From Oxytricha trifallax (lineage: Eukaryota > Ciliophora > Spirotrichea > Sporadotrichida > Oxytrichidae): a stretch of DNA of 64,000 nt. Both the position numbers and the translations under genes were made by a program. The notes beneath the pieces are model-generated. The model was given only the letters and a program-made list of their open reading frames with translations, did no database searches and was not told the origin of the DNA. Positions within the stretch are counted from its first letter, which is position 1. The number at the start of each line of letters is the position of its first letter. Location: positions 1 to 64,000 of the forward strand of contig ARYC01018455.1 in assembly GCA_000711775.1 (NCBI GenBank), read 5' to 3'. Of this stretch, positions 13,001 to 26,770 are shown in pieces.

Positions 13001-13383
13001 CTATTAAGAGAATCAGATTCCTCTGCATGCGTTTTTTAAGGAGTGTAAGTAAAAGCTTTGAATCCATTCATTTTAGGAATTTCAATATCATCTTATGATT
13101 TTACACTGCTTGTCTATGACAATTTTTCATCCATGTACTAATCTTAAACGTTACAATTGCTCTCAAGGCCTTTTAAGCTTTCACTATCGAATTAATTGCT
13201 ATATAGTTCCCTCTCTATGTCAAAACTTTGCAGTTGAAGAGGCTGGTCATAACCGTTTAAGTCTGAGCAATTATTCAATCCATTGAAATTGCTCTGCTGG
13301 TTTAGAGTTGAGTAGCAGTCATAACCAGAGGCACTGGTCGCTGTTGTAGAGTAGAGGTTCTTCGTTGAGAAGGCCGACATCAT
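10099..13383 (-). CDS. MULE/FAR1-type transposase, single frame of 1,095 codons with one in-frame TGA
   Basis: With TAA/TAG as Gln the frame runs from ATG 13383 to TGA 10099-10101 with no insert or intron. The order of parts is: a Gln/Asn/Ser-rich N-terminus (about 1-300); a Cys/His domain like FAR1/WRKY-GCM1 zinc fingers (FSRFPCRFANEEEAL ... MLCCHRKAICKQR ... MQHSHCLE); the MULE DDE domain with first Asp in VVFMDATYKTN, second in GTIITDFDSSM, and a CQWH motif; a SWIM zinc finger (CNCQFFRG ... YCEH); and an acidic, Lys-rich C-terminus. Codon 719 (11227-11229) is TGA where the family usually has Arg (TISxAESVNHMIK), probably a CGA-to-TGA change. I found no flanking terminal inverted repeats. 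It could be a decayed Mutator-like transposon or a germline-limited gene. Its lack of IES, unlike most neighbours, favours a transposon origin. Confidence 0.8.
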
Positions 13384-14523
13384 CGGCTATGGAAATTATT
13401 AAAATTGGTTTTACATGTTCTTTGGGGGGGTAAGAAAAAATTAAGACTAATTAAAATTAATTTTGAACTATAAAACAAAAGCTAATTTTTTTAAAAAAAA
13501 TACAATTTTATAGTTAGAAAAAGAATAATCAAATTAGTTCATTTCTATCAGAAATTATAATAAAAATACTATTAAGTGATTTAATAAAATTAATTTTAAT
13601 ATTTTATTTATATTACATTTTCCACACCCACTCCAAATGTTCTAATAAGTTAAATTAGTGGTCATTGTTTCGTGTTTTGCTTGTATTTTGGTTTCTTTCT
13701 ATGGGTCTAGTTGTAACTTTAAATATTAGTATATGTTGTTAGTAATTTTACAAATAATTTAAGTACTTTATTTAAAAGTTTAATTTTATAAAGCTTTTTT
13801 AGAACTTTAATTAAAAATTCGATTTTAATTTTAAAACTTTTATATATTGATCAAATATAAATGTATTTAGATTAAATGAAAATTAAATTTCTGATTTTAT
13901 CATAATTTCTTAAAAAAATTAAGTTTTTATAAAGAATTTTTTACCGATATTATATCAATTTTAATAATCTTTATAAATCTACTGATTTAAATTAAATTTA
14001 GTACAAATTATAAAATATATATATTTTTCTAAAACAATAGTATTTCAGAAATATTAAATAAAAATAGCAGTTGACCAAGGAGGTCAACAACACCTAGTGA
14101 CTAACTTGAAGTAAAATAATTTAAAATATTTTTTCATGCTACAGATAATTATTAACATCTCAAGCTAGATTGAATGAAGATTTATTATTGATGAAATATA
14201 TTTGATTTTGTAAAAAATAAAAAATTGATAAATCATTATATTTATGAAAACTGTTTTTCTATATCTATTTTTTGCTTAAATTTAAGGTAATTTTGTAATA
14301 TTTCGTAACTTATTGATAAAAGTTGTTGCTTGAAAAAATCCGAATAAGCTCTACAAAGACTAATTAAATTTGTATTTTAATTGCCAAATTTGACAAGTCT
14401 ATATTGTATAAAATTTATTAACATAATAGTCATAAAAGCTAAGCATTAAATTTGTAAGTACTTTCATGGAACATTATATTTTCTTGCAATAATATAAATA
14501 TTAATAATTTATTTGTATATAAA
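13384..14523. other. AT-rich intergenic DNA
   Basis: No gene was recognised. A G7 run lies at about 13424-13430, just upstream of the MULE start. A perfect 7-bp hairpin (GTTGACC, 5-base loop, GGTCAAC) lies near 14072-14090. Nothing else stands out. Confidence 0.45.
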
Positions 14524-14529
14524 ATGCAA

Positions 14530-14727
14530 GATAAATACATCACTTAGATTCATGAGATTTATGATGATTTTCATTTAGTTGTCAATCCTTAATTAGACGA
14601 AGAAGTTAGAGGTAAAGCATTAGAAAAAATATATTAATTTAATATATAATGAAGTTTGTTTAGGTTTATTGAGAGATTAAAGGAGTTTGGGAAACTTTTG
14701 TTTGAAGGTTATGTACCTCCCCAGTGA
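14530..14727 (+). CDS. GET3: GET3, last coding block, displaced and inverted relative to the rest of the gene
   Basis: The block reads DKYITQIHEIYDDFHLVV and NPQLDEEVRG, then after a 54-bp insert IERLKEFGKLLFEGYVPPQ and TGA at 14725-14727. This is the conserved C-terminus of the Get3/TRC40/ArsA ATPase family, and exactly the part missing from the GET3 blocks at 25023-26612 on the opposite strand. The 12-bp pointer GATAAATACATC at 14530-14541 also sits at the end of those blocks (25023-25034, minus strand). Joining at the pointer gives RRKMQDKYITQIHEI in frame. Within this block, TA at 14613-14614 and at 14667-14668 bounds an IES; removing one TA plus the insert gives EEVRGIERLKEF, the spacing expected of the family. 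This is a scrambled gene. Confidence 0.85.
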
Positions 14728-14898
14728 AGTTTAATAGTTTATTCAGCATAAGTTTAATAAGAACTCTATTTAAGAAATCATTTATAAAATTAAGTTAAGT
14801 TTATCACTTATTTTACTATCTATATCAACATTCTAACTTAAACTCAATAAATAATTCAATTTTTAACTATTAGTCATATTATTTGCATTTTACAATCA

Positions 14899-17695
14899 TC
14901 ATAAATCGTCAAACTTTATTCTTGGATCATAATGTTAATTTCCAGGAGTTTTAACATCTTTTTTTGTAACAAGCCTCGATGGCAAATGCGATCTCTCGTT
15001 TAATTAAATGCCTGAAGTACCATATTTCTCAACAAATTCCATATGAGAGCGAGTTTTGTGAAATTTTTCTGTGAATCTAACTGGAGATGATTTGTCATTT
15101 GCAGGGTACAAATAAAGTGAAGGTACATCATCCAAGCCAGTATTGCTTAATTATTTTATGAAATAATAAAAGATAAAATTATTTGGCAAATTAGGAATGA
15201 CAAATTTAGACAATAATCATTTGCTCGGGTAAACCATTTCTATACACATCATAACTATATACAATAACACTGTTAAACTCGTGATCTTTGAATCTTTAAG
15301 CTGTTGTATCTATAAAGCTTGCTTATTCATGTGATTTCCTATTTGCCCAAGAGTCTTTCTCAGTGGAGTAGAAAAATACCAAGATGTCTTTACCTAATTA
15401 TTTCGAAATTCAATATTGTAGGAATAAATTCAAAATTGGAATATTTATTTAAATCAAATTTATTATAATTTAAAATCTTGGCAGTTAAAGTTGGCAAATT
15501 TAAACGATCTTAGACTCATTCGATAGAGAATTTAAAAATAGCTAGACTTTGCTATGCGTTACTATTTTATCGCATCATTGGAGAGAGGTAAATTCATATT
15601 TTTTAAAAAACTAAATGTCTCTTAATTCATTAAATTATACCATAACATTAAAGTCAAGTTATCTCGCTCCAGGGATTCTATAAAATAGTAACGCTTATAG
15701 CAAAGTCCAGCTAATTTTAAAGTCTCTATCAAATGATTCCAAGATCGTTTAAATTTGCCAACTTTAACTGCCAAGATTTTAAATTATAATAAGTTTGATT
15801 TAAATTAATATTCCAATTTTGAATGTATTCCTACAATATTGAATTAACAAATTTATAAAAATTTTAACCTGTAGAATCAAAGACAGCCTGTTTAAACATT
15901 GAAATAGAAATGAACTTAGTATGTTGAAGCAACTTCTCAACGAAATTATCAATTGTTTCATAGAAATTCTCATTATTCAAAGGCCTAATCAATCCAGTTA
16001 TGTACCTTTTGATATATACATCTAATGATTCTGTATTGAATTGCTCATCTCTAAAAGGATAAATGATGCCTTTATTTGAAATGATAGTTGCAGTGGGCAA
16101 AGAAGGAGATTATGCTCCTTATTCATGACTCATATCAATTATTAATGGATCAATTACAAAAGCAAAATTCAGTTTTTAATGATATGTGCCAGCTAACATT
16201 TAAACATGATTTAGAATAAAATGAGATCTTTAGGATTCGTCTAGATATAAGATTAATGAAGGAGTTTTCAAATGACTTAATAATTTAGCATCCCTTGCAT
16301 CCTTAATCAGATTAAAAATTCTAAAAATTTAAATAAAATTAGGAAATCTCATGAACAAAGTCGATGCTATTTTTATTGATCCATTCTTCTATATCCAACT
16401 CTTTATTGCTGTCTAAATCAACAAATTTCTTCAATCCAGCATCACTTACCAGTACTAATAAATTCTTCTGTCCCTTGAAATGAAATTCCTCATCGTAAGC
16501 ATTAAGAAATGCTTGCACTCTGGCTCTATCACCTATATATCCCATACGAAGTTCTTCCCGATTGGCAAGTCTCTAACAAGCTTCCACATACTTACGAATG
16601 ATCATTGGATTTTAAGATTTATCAAAAACTACGAGAATGCCTCTAAATTTCTTATATTACAGAAAAATATAGACTATTGGATTGAATTTCTATCATTGAG
16701 GTTTCTAATATTTAGCAAAATAATTAAGTCATTTAAAATATATATGATTCTCTAAATTTCTATTTGTAACTATGATAATTTTCATCGAGTGGCACAAAGC
16801 CCATTTTAAACAAACTTGAACTTTCATTAAATTCTATCTTAGCATTCATAAATTCCTCAATTTACTTTTCTTTTGTCAAAGTGATATAGGGGTTCAATAC
16901 TTTGTTTACAAAACTTAGGAATTAAGGCTTTTTCAAATCCCCTTTATATGGGAAATACCTGCTATTTCTAGAAAAAAAACTCGTTTTTAATATCATTAAT
17001 GTAAAAATTTAAGGGACTATTTGTAAAAATTTTATATAGAATTTTAAACTTACTTAAATACAAACAATTGAGGGAATTTTCCAAGAAGGTTTTACTCATA
17101 TTAGCTGAAATGTAGTAACTAATTTGCATCTACTCTTACTATCTTTATTTCTTTATCGTTATCATGAGTATGATTTAAATCTGAAAAATTAAGTGATTTA
17201 AAGTATAAGAAATTTACATCTTCAATCCAAAATTCAAACTTAATTAATTGGTTAATAATATTAATAAATCAATACCCTAAAATCAATGTGAATTGAATGA
17301 ATGAAAGTCTCAATAACACAACTATCTTCAGGTTTATTTTCATCAGTCACAACCAATATAAAAGATTGCTCTCTTTTCTTAAATCTATATATGATAATTA
17401 ATCATCAATTTGATCAAAACAGTATAAGCAATAATAAATTGTTCTCCGATTACATAATTAGGATAATGGATTTTAGTGTTTTACATTATTATATTTGAAC
17501 TTACTCCTCCCATTCATTGTAATTGTCATTTGTCATAAACAAATGGCCTACACTCATAGGTTTGATTTCATGATTACACTCCGTGTTATGATCATGTGAA
17601 TCCAAGTGGTCAATTACCGTTTAGTGTAAGAAGTCAAATCTTTGTAGCGATAAGTTTATCTAAATAAGCAGCAATATGGTTAAAATTGGTTTCAT
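14899..17695 (-). CDS. PDI-like protein with several thioredoxin-fold regions, probably ER lumenal
   Basis: It starts at ATG 17695-17693 with a likely signal peptide (MKPILTILLLIQINLSLQ). Exons follow at about 17380-17280 (SFILVVTDENKPEDSC), 17230-17060 (KEIKIVRVDANQL ... GKFPQLFVFK), 16960-16760, and 16650-16340 (ILVVFDKSQNP ... LLVLVSDAGLKKFVDLD). Then come 16330-15870 (LILYLDESQRSHFIL ... NKGIIYPFRDEQF) and, after an intron carrying a MITE, 15395-15200 (GKDILVFFYSTEKDSW) and 15160-14899 (GLDDVPSLYLYPANDKSSPV, ending KFDDL). The repeated beta-strand pattern (FPQLFVFK, VPSLYLYP, ILVFFYS) fits tandem thioredoxin folds as in PDI, ERp27 or calsequestrin. I saw no CxxC motif, so it is probably not an oxidoreductase, and no classical KDEL tail. 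Stop is TGA 14899-14901. It is divergent from the next gene (313 bp between starts). Confidence 0.65.
15411..15841. mobile_element. MITE copy 1 (431 bp), inside an intron of the PDI-like gene
   Basis: Both ends carry CAATATTGTAGGAATA in inverted orientation and the arms stay complementary for most of the length, including the inner motifs ACTATTTTATCGCAT and AAAATAGTAACGC. It is flanked by AATT on both sides (15407-15410 and 15842-15845), consistent with a target duplication or simply with a longer palindromic end. It carries no coding frame. It sits between donor GTTAAAAT and acceptor ATAATTAG of a short intron, so removal is not needed to keep the reading frame here. Two related copies lie at 58107 and 60290. 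Confidence 0.85.
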
Positions 17696-18007
17696 TTTTA
17701 AAATTATGTTTAAATTTAACAAAAATAATAATCATTATAATAATAAATGGGGGGAATATTGTTGTTAGTATTGGGTTTTAAATCTAATTAAATTAATATA
17801 AGAAATTACCCAATTAATAAATGAATGATAATGATTCAGTGACATGGAGAATTTTCATCCCTATTTTAGGAATTGTATTTAGTCCACACTTATCAAATAT
17901 TATCTCTATTTAATTTTATCATTTAATCAACCATTTATATATGAATAACTTATATAAATAAAATTAACTGTTTATACTACTATAAAAATTATATTTTTAG
18001 GGGGTTT

Positions 18008-21000
18008 ATGAACTCCTAGTACATTCTGTATCAATACCTAAAACTAAACTACTCAGACAGTTTGTACCCCTACTCATACTTCAGACTAATGCTCTTAATA
18101 TACCTAATCCCCTTCCTTTTATCAATAATTCTCCTGATTTACCCAATATCTCAAAAGCTCTATAAAGAAGTGAACAGATCACCCCTCTATTTAAACATGA
18201 AACAGTTAACTATACTCTCTGCACTAACTGTTTTTAGTGTAATTGGGGACTTTATAGCTTTGAATAGTGGGACTATATAGAAATTTATTCAGAATGCTAA
18301 TGGAGTCATTTCGAATGAGGAGGCGATTAGCATAGACTTGGACTTGAGCAAATATCTAATGCTTAAAATTACAATGCAAAGCTTTTTTACTAATGTCTGA
18401 TAGCAAATATTTTGGAATATTTAATAAAAATGATCAATGAAAATATGGAAAAAATATAAGCTAATTTCATATGCTTAAAAAATAACATTAAATAATTAAT
18501 TTCTCTCTTTATATATTATTCTACAATATATTATTAGGATCTCTGGAGTATCAGAGATAATGGCAATGGAGTAAAATCGGACTTCTACTATTCCATATTT
18601 TTGGCATTTTTATATATGAATTCACTACCCTCTAAGATTCGTCATAACCTATGCAAATGCAATCACAATACAAAGTAATTTATGATTTCGATGAGAGCAA
18701 CTTCAAAATCATAGTTCCCATTTCTTACTACAATTCCAAAGGCTTAGATTATAATGATCTCACTCCCTTTTTCTATTAGTGGCTGCCCTTTATAATGATA
18801 TTTCTTACAAGCTTGTTAAATTCAACAATCATTATTGCAATGATAGATTGAAACTATTTCTTATGTCTCCTTAGTTATACTGTTTTATTAAAATCTTAAG
18901 CAATATCTACTCTAAGAGGAGCATGATTTATCAAGGGTACAAGAACAGACTAGAATTCTACCAATAATAAAAAATGAAACTTCTCAAAGATTCACAACTA
19001 AACATCTAAAACTTAGATAAGGACATGAGTTTGAAGCCCAGACTCATAAATAAATCATCGATGCTTTTTAAAAGATACGAGTATCTCTATGAAAACATGT
19101 CATAGCCAAATAATAGTGATATATCAACAAATAAAGTGAATAAGTTGAAATAAGAATGATCATAATTTAGAAATACAAATATATACAGAAAATGTCATGA
19201 GCATTAGTAGGTTTATTGTCTTAATTCACTGATCTTCTTCCTCATCTTCATCAGCATCATCTTTTCTTACTGTAGTTCAAATCTTGAAAAATATTCACAT
19301 TCAACACTTGAGCTTCCCGACGTCAAAAATATCAGAGTTAGAGATGCTATTGCTGGAAGCTCCACCACTTCTCTCCTCAACACTGTCTTGCTGGAGATGC
19401 TGTTAGCCTTAGAGAGTCCACCATGTTTAGCCAAAATTTGAGAAATTAGAGATGTTTAATAAATTAAAACTAACAAGGTCTTAATTAATACATTTCTGAT
19501 TAAAATTAATTAAGACAAGCCTATTTAAATTCCCTTATAAATTTAATCTATTATTAAAAAAATTATTCTTTGATCATTAAAACTAAAAAAGTTTTAAAAT
19601 GTTAGTTTTAATTTATTAAACATCTCTAATTTCTCAAATTTTGGCTAAACATGGTGGACTCTCTAAGGCTAACAGCATCTCCAGCAAGACAGTGTTGAGG
19701 AGAGAAGTGGATGAGCTTCCAGCTACAGCATCTCTAACTCTGATATTTTTGACGTCGAGAAGCTCAAGTGCTGAATGCGAATATTTTTCAAGATTTGAAC
19801 TACAGTAAGAAAAGATGATGCTGATGAAGATGAGGAAGAAGATCAGTGAATTAAGACAATAAACCTACTAATGCTCATGACATTTTCTGTATATATTTGT
19901 ATTTCTAAATTATGATCATTCTTATTTCAACTTATTCACTTTATAAATAAAAGTAGGTATAACTTACTTGAATAGGAATAGGAGGGCATTTATAAGAATC
20001 CGAGGTCTACTAAATATGCTTTAAATGCTGTATAGAGCAAATAACAGGTTCAAGCAGACAAAACTAAATATTTCTATAAAGCGTTTAAGGGGTTTGAGTA
20101 TATGCCTAAATTTGCCAGGGATATATTCTAAATTAAAAAGAAGCAAAACGATCCAGATTCATATGGCAAAGCTTTGGCTTAATATAAAGATAATCATGAG
20201 GGGTAAATACTAACCCTTATATATTTTACTCTGTTCGTTTTAATATTAAAAAAATTAATTGTGTGTGTTTTACAAACATATTACTGCAAAATAAATAAAG
20301 TTTATTACAATTATTAATTTTTACAGTAACTAAAATTCCTTTATCTTAAAATGATTACAACTATTTTTTAGGATAATTATTATTAAGTATTTCTGAATGT
20401 TATATTCTACTATAAATCTTTACTAGCAAATAAATTATATTTTTTCATTTATCATAATTAATCAGAGATAAAAATTTTGTAAGAATTTAAAATGATATTT
20501 GGCAAGTGATTTTCCGAACATCTCGCCAGATAATCATATCATGAATATAAATAAAAAATATTATATAATTTATGGAATAATATTTTTACTGAAGAGGAAG
20601 ATAATCTATTTAAATTGTAAAAAGCTAGGGAAAAAGAGCTAGGGATTAAAACTTAAAAAGTAAATAGACTTCCTGATTCTGGATACTCTTTGTAATCTTA
20701 GCTTTAAAAAATTAAAAATTAATAGTCAGAATATTCAAGATTCCGAGGTTTAATTTTATGTAATAAGAAACAATTAAAACGCTTGGATCCACTTGACGAA
20801 ATGGCTCTAGATATGAACAACTTACTGTTTCATCAACACTTATTTTGTGAGTTTAATGAACTAGAAGCTTCTTAAATCGATAATTGGTACAGTAACTAAG
20901 TTTACGATTTATTGGCTTAAGATTACTGCAAAATTATAGGTTTAAGCACTTAACATTCTTGGTTTTTGGCTTGTGTCACTCAATATTTACTAATGTTTCC

Positions 21001-23172
21001 CGCTTTGCTATTCTCAGAATTCTTTATTTTTAACAACTAAGAGAAATGGGTGAGGTTTTACTAAGATGACTTTTAGCTCTTGCTTGATTAGACTGGCTGG
21101 AAATTAGTCCTATTTTTAATAGGTTTTGGGGTTTTAATTTCCATAAGACCATTGATATAACACTAACTCATTTTCAGAATGCCAATCGATAGACTAAAAA
21201 GAGTGAATGTGGTATAAATATTTGGTGTGTTTATAGCTGATACCCTTATAAATACAAATAACAGTGTTTTCACACCAATCATGCAAATCATTGGATTTGT
21301 GATAGTTATATATGGACATTTGAATTTGATTAACTTTATTGAAGATAATTAAAAGAACAAGGAAAAAGCTTAATTTATTGATATCATGAAGAGTAAGTTG
21401 GCACATAGATCAACTAAAGAGGCTTAAAAGATAGAGAATTATAATTAAAAAATTAGTGATTCATAAATTTTATGTTTATATTTTCTTTATACTAATGTTA
21501 TATTATAAATGATGTTTATCAATGAAGAATTTGATGATATAACTTATTAACAAGCTGTTCAAGACGTTTTACTTTCACAGTAAGATATAAATTATAATAA
21601 AATTAATAGAAACTCTAAAGCTTTGACAAATTTAGCACCGAGCAATCTCCCACATAGAAAACTATTCGATCCTAACTATAAGAAAACGTAAGTTTCATTT
21701 AATATTTATGCTTAATACTTAAACTTTTAATGTTCTAGGACGAGAGACTGGGGAGGTGGGTACCAAAGGCCTCTTATAGAAATGATAGATTCCACTTGGA
21801 GAGTAGACATAAAAAACTACATTTCTCTCAACCCTGTAACTTACGTAAATCTCAGACCAGACCTCGACATGTCCGATATCCTTCAACATAAAATTAGAAT
21901 GAATGACTTTAAGAAGCATCAAATGCTTTGGTAAATGAAATAAATGGAGTAGAAAAAGCGATAGATAGAAGTAGGGCATTAATAGATGTAGGATAGAGTC
22001 CTTCACAACGAAAAAAATCTTTACTATGATTCTAATAAGTAAGGACCTCCTAACTCTCAATAAAAACCCAGAATCCTGCCACCTATAGTATAAAATCAGT
22101 AAAAACCTTAATCAAACTAACTTCCTCAAAACATTTAATTAAAACCTACACCTACTTAAATTTCCCCAGATTAAATTAAACTTTAACTCGATTAGAAACT
22201 TGCTTAAAACCGACAATCACTAAGCGGAAAAATTCAAACCGTCTTGAATCCCAATAGAAACTCAAAATCCTTGGATGATAGAAATAAGCAGGCTCAATTG
22301 GAAAAGTAAAAAGTTTAATAGCTATTGAAAAAGATGAATAATGAATATAAATAGTTACCATAAAGCTAGGAGAAGTTCAGGGGTACAAACGGGTCATTGA
22401 GAACCTAAAAACGACAAGAGTTCTTAGACAAATATAAGCCATAGGATAGTGGGGGAAACAATAGATAATAGAATAAAGTTGATGAGAAACTGAGTGGATA
22501 TCAAAATATAATATATTTATTAATATCTTTAAAATCTTAAGGCAAATTCTTAGATATTTAATTTAAAACTATATTAAATATACAAAATGATTTAAAAATA
22601 ACTAATATTAAAGTGACTGTAATTATATTTAATGAAAATATGAAAGAGTTAATATGATTATTATTTGGTTGTCGCTTTACTACAAGAGTATTATTATTTA
22701 TGTGATAATAATATCTAGAAAATTTACTACACTTTCTAATAAGTAAAGAAATACTATCTCGGAATCAGATTTTTTAAAGCAAAAACGAATAAAGTGAAGC
22801 ATTTTCTTTGCTGAATGTACCAAATCAAATAAATTTTTGACAGATTTAACTCAAAATTATCTATTGGTATTTATTTTAGATTATAATTTAATTCCAAACA
22901 ATTCATTACGATTTTAGCAATGATATTGTTATAAATTCCCAGAAATGGTGAATATGAAGGCAAATTACTACCAACAATCAAAGTAAAACACAAAGGCCTC
23001 AACCAATTAATCCTCCTGGATAAGCATCAAAGCGCATCATTTTCCCTAAAATAAAGCTAAATAACTTGATTTCGCTTATAAAAGTGATGAAGATACCGAT
23101 CATGAAATGGACAATAAGAAAAGTAAGAAAAAAGAAACCGAATTTAAACTTAATGGATAGAAAAAGAGATGA
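18008..23172 (+). CDS. Large multi-pass membrane protein of unknown function with a Gln-rich C-terminal tail, in at least five blocks
   Basis: It starts at ATG 18008 (MNSQYILYQYLKLN) with two early membrane segments (LLIYLIPFLLSIILLIYPI; LTILSALTVFSVIGDFIAL). Further membrane segments occur at 18540-18860 (QWLPFIMIFLTSLLNSTII). A basic region (IYSKRSMIYQGYKNRLEFY) follows, then, across an 814-bp palindrome, EQEGIYKNPRSTKYALNAVQ. From about 20508 a long frame reads FSEHLARQSYHEYKQ, then three or four membrane segments (WFLACVTQYLLMFPALLF; LVLFLIGFGVLISI; IMQIIGFVIVIYGHL). After a 51-nt GTAAGT intron (21688-21738) comes a long Gln/Pro/Lys-rich tail to about 22500. A further basic block at 22934-23172 (KKSKKKETEFKLNGQKKR) is a plausible C-terminus. 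Frame changes at 18400-18540 and near 18850 are not fully resolved. The C-terminal block could belong to another gene. Confidence 0.55.
19131..19944. repeat. 814-bp near-perfect palindrome (foldback IES)
   Basis: Two arms of about 345 bp (19131-19475 and about 19600-19944) are inverted copies around an AT-rich loop of about 125 bp. I count roughly seven differences between the arms. The direct repeat AAATAAA flanks it at 19129-19135 and 19945-19951. Removing one repeat and the palindrome joins ...DISTNK to SRYNLLEQEQEGIYKN in frame, so it behaves as an IES. One strand of each arm is open for about 90 codons and contains a hydrophobic run (LIFFLIFISIIFSYC), so the arm may be a captured or duplicated coding block rather than simple non-coding DNA. 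Confidence 0.85.
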
Positions 23173-23401
23173 ATGAATGATCATATGATTAATATAAACT
23201 TAATACTTTCTTACACAATATATATACAAGTAAAAATATCAAATTTATAGCACATTATAATAATTTATTTCAGAATATCTTAACAATAAATTACATAAAT
23301 CATCAAATATAAAGGCAGAATGATTTAAGATTTAAATTTATTTACAAATTAATGAAAATAAAAGAAATACAATTTGTAATAACGAGTCATTATTGAATTA
23401 A

Positions 23402-24420
23402 TCACTCTTTGAAACTTAATTCATGAGTAGTAATATCATTAAATCCCTTCCTATTCTTATTGAATTTACTGACTTTTGTTATTTTGCCTGTTATTATCTG
23501 ATATTTTTCATTTATAATCATCATTATTTACTTAGTTATCTATAACTCAATCTATTAAGTTGATTATTACTAGATGTTCAATGATAAGATGTTTATCATT
23601 CCACTTTATTGAATCACCACCCCTGGAGAGAATTGCCTATGAAGGTAGTGTCAAGCTTGCCTTTCTTCGCCTGAGCATTTAGAATGCAGTATCTAGTTGT
23701 TGTAAAAACGAATTGGATCATGTTCAAGCCTAGCTGGTAACTTTACCCGTTTAAGAACAGTATTCTAGAAATAATTGATAATTATAGATTTAAATTAATA
23801 GAAGTGATTATCTTACACTTATAAGACATGAAATTTAACAAGTAAAGGGGGAAGGGGTTAAGTTGTGTTTAAAATTTTTATACAGATAACTTTTTTTTTT
23901 TTAATTAAGATATTTTTTAGTAATAGTACGACTCCAGTTAAAATTCCCTGGTTTACATCTTCCTGAGCTTTTTAAAGTGCTGTTGTTGCTTCGGGCTTGA
24001 AGAAGTGATAAGTCTCGGTTGAGAGCTTGCTAACCATGTTGAAAACTGCCATTGCTGGGCTTTTCAAGTCAAGGAAAAATGAACAACTTATTTATATCGA
24101 TTGTAACAATTTAATTAACATCTATAATCTCCATTTCTAAATACCTCAAGTAAGACGATATATAAAATGATATATAGTATCCTCCAAAAGTTTATATATA
24201 ATTTTATGAAAATGAATGAGGGATAGACATGAACATAGATCCATATTGAGGGTAGAGCTGAGTTATTAAAATACTTGCTAGGCCTCCTCCCATTCCGATT
24301 AAGTATTGTGAATGATCAAAGCCATAGTTTTGTATTTTAGATTCAAGTTTGGAGAAAGCTGTTTGTGTCAACTTTTAAACTTGTTGTGAGAAAGTATCAG
24401 CTTATAATATAATTCAATAA
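23402..24420 (-). CDS. Unknown protein, fragmented frame
   Basis: Several minus-strand pieces have coding character. About 24410-24195 reads SQQVQKLTQTAFSKLESKIQ and a hydrophobic segment (YLIGMGGGLASILITQLYP). About 24075-23940 reads MAVFNMVSKLSTETYHFFKP and ALQKAQEDVNQG. About 23730-23590 has two competing frames (MIQFVFTTTRYCILNAQ or FLQQLDTAFQMLRRRKASL). About 23530-23402 reads YQIITGKITKVSKFNKNRKG and ends SFKE at TGA 23402-23404. I do not recognise the family, and these may be pieces of more than one gene. Confidence 0.35.
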
Positions 24421-25022
24421 TATTTATATATAATTAAATTATTCTTATTAAAATAATTAATATAGATCAATTGAAGTAAATGATGTTTTAACATAACATT
24501 ATAAATTATTAGAACCAATAATAATAATAATATAAAATTTAATTTATAGGTAAAATTGCCCAATAATTATAATATTTTTATATGTTTATTATATTATATT
24601 AAAATTGGATAATTTAAAAAAATCACAATGATTAAATTAAAAATATTGCAATTAAATTTTTATGGACTGAAAAGATTTTCCATCAATTGTATAGTAATAC
24701 TGATAATACTATAAACTTAATTATACTCATTCATAAGATGAAATTATTGCTTAATGCTAATAGCCTTACTTTATTGAATATTGCTAATTGCCAGTATAAA
24801 GAATACTGCGACAATTAGTGATGTTTTCTTGCTTTTATTTTTCAAAAATATATTTGAAAGTTGAAATTAAGCCATTTCTTGTTAATTTAAATTATTAAGC
24901 AATCGCTCTTTATTCGAATTAAACTTTTATTTATTTTATCTATATATAGCTTGTCTTAAGTGATACTAATTGAAATCAATATATATATTTATTTATTTAT
25001 AAGTAAATTAGTTTTTGAAATC
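24421..25022. other. AT-rich DNA next to the broken end of GET3
   Basis: No coding block was recognised. By position it is the spacer following the last GET3 pointer on this side, where the gene's C-terminal block would lie if it were not scrambled. Confidence 0.45.
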
Positions 25023-26612
<1,590 letters not shown>

Positions 26613-26770
26613 ATTATTTTCAATTATTATCTTATTTTGTAATTTAAGATTTACACTTATATCTTTTCCAAACTATTCCTAATCACCGTATATTCGCCAA
26701 TATAAGAATATATCTATATCATTATCTTTATAGCAAATTATTATTTAAATTTGTAAAATTACATATAAAT

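Noticed and set aside
14072-14090. GTTGACC hairpin as a terminator or regulatory site
   Set aside because: It is isolated in AT-rich DNA, over 400 bp from any gene end; a 7-bp stem can occur by chance.
14611-14665. GTAAAG...TTTAG at the GET3 3' end as an intron
   Set aside because: Splicing there puts the conserved ERLKEFGKLL sequence out of frame; a TA-bounded IES gives the right frame.
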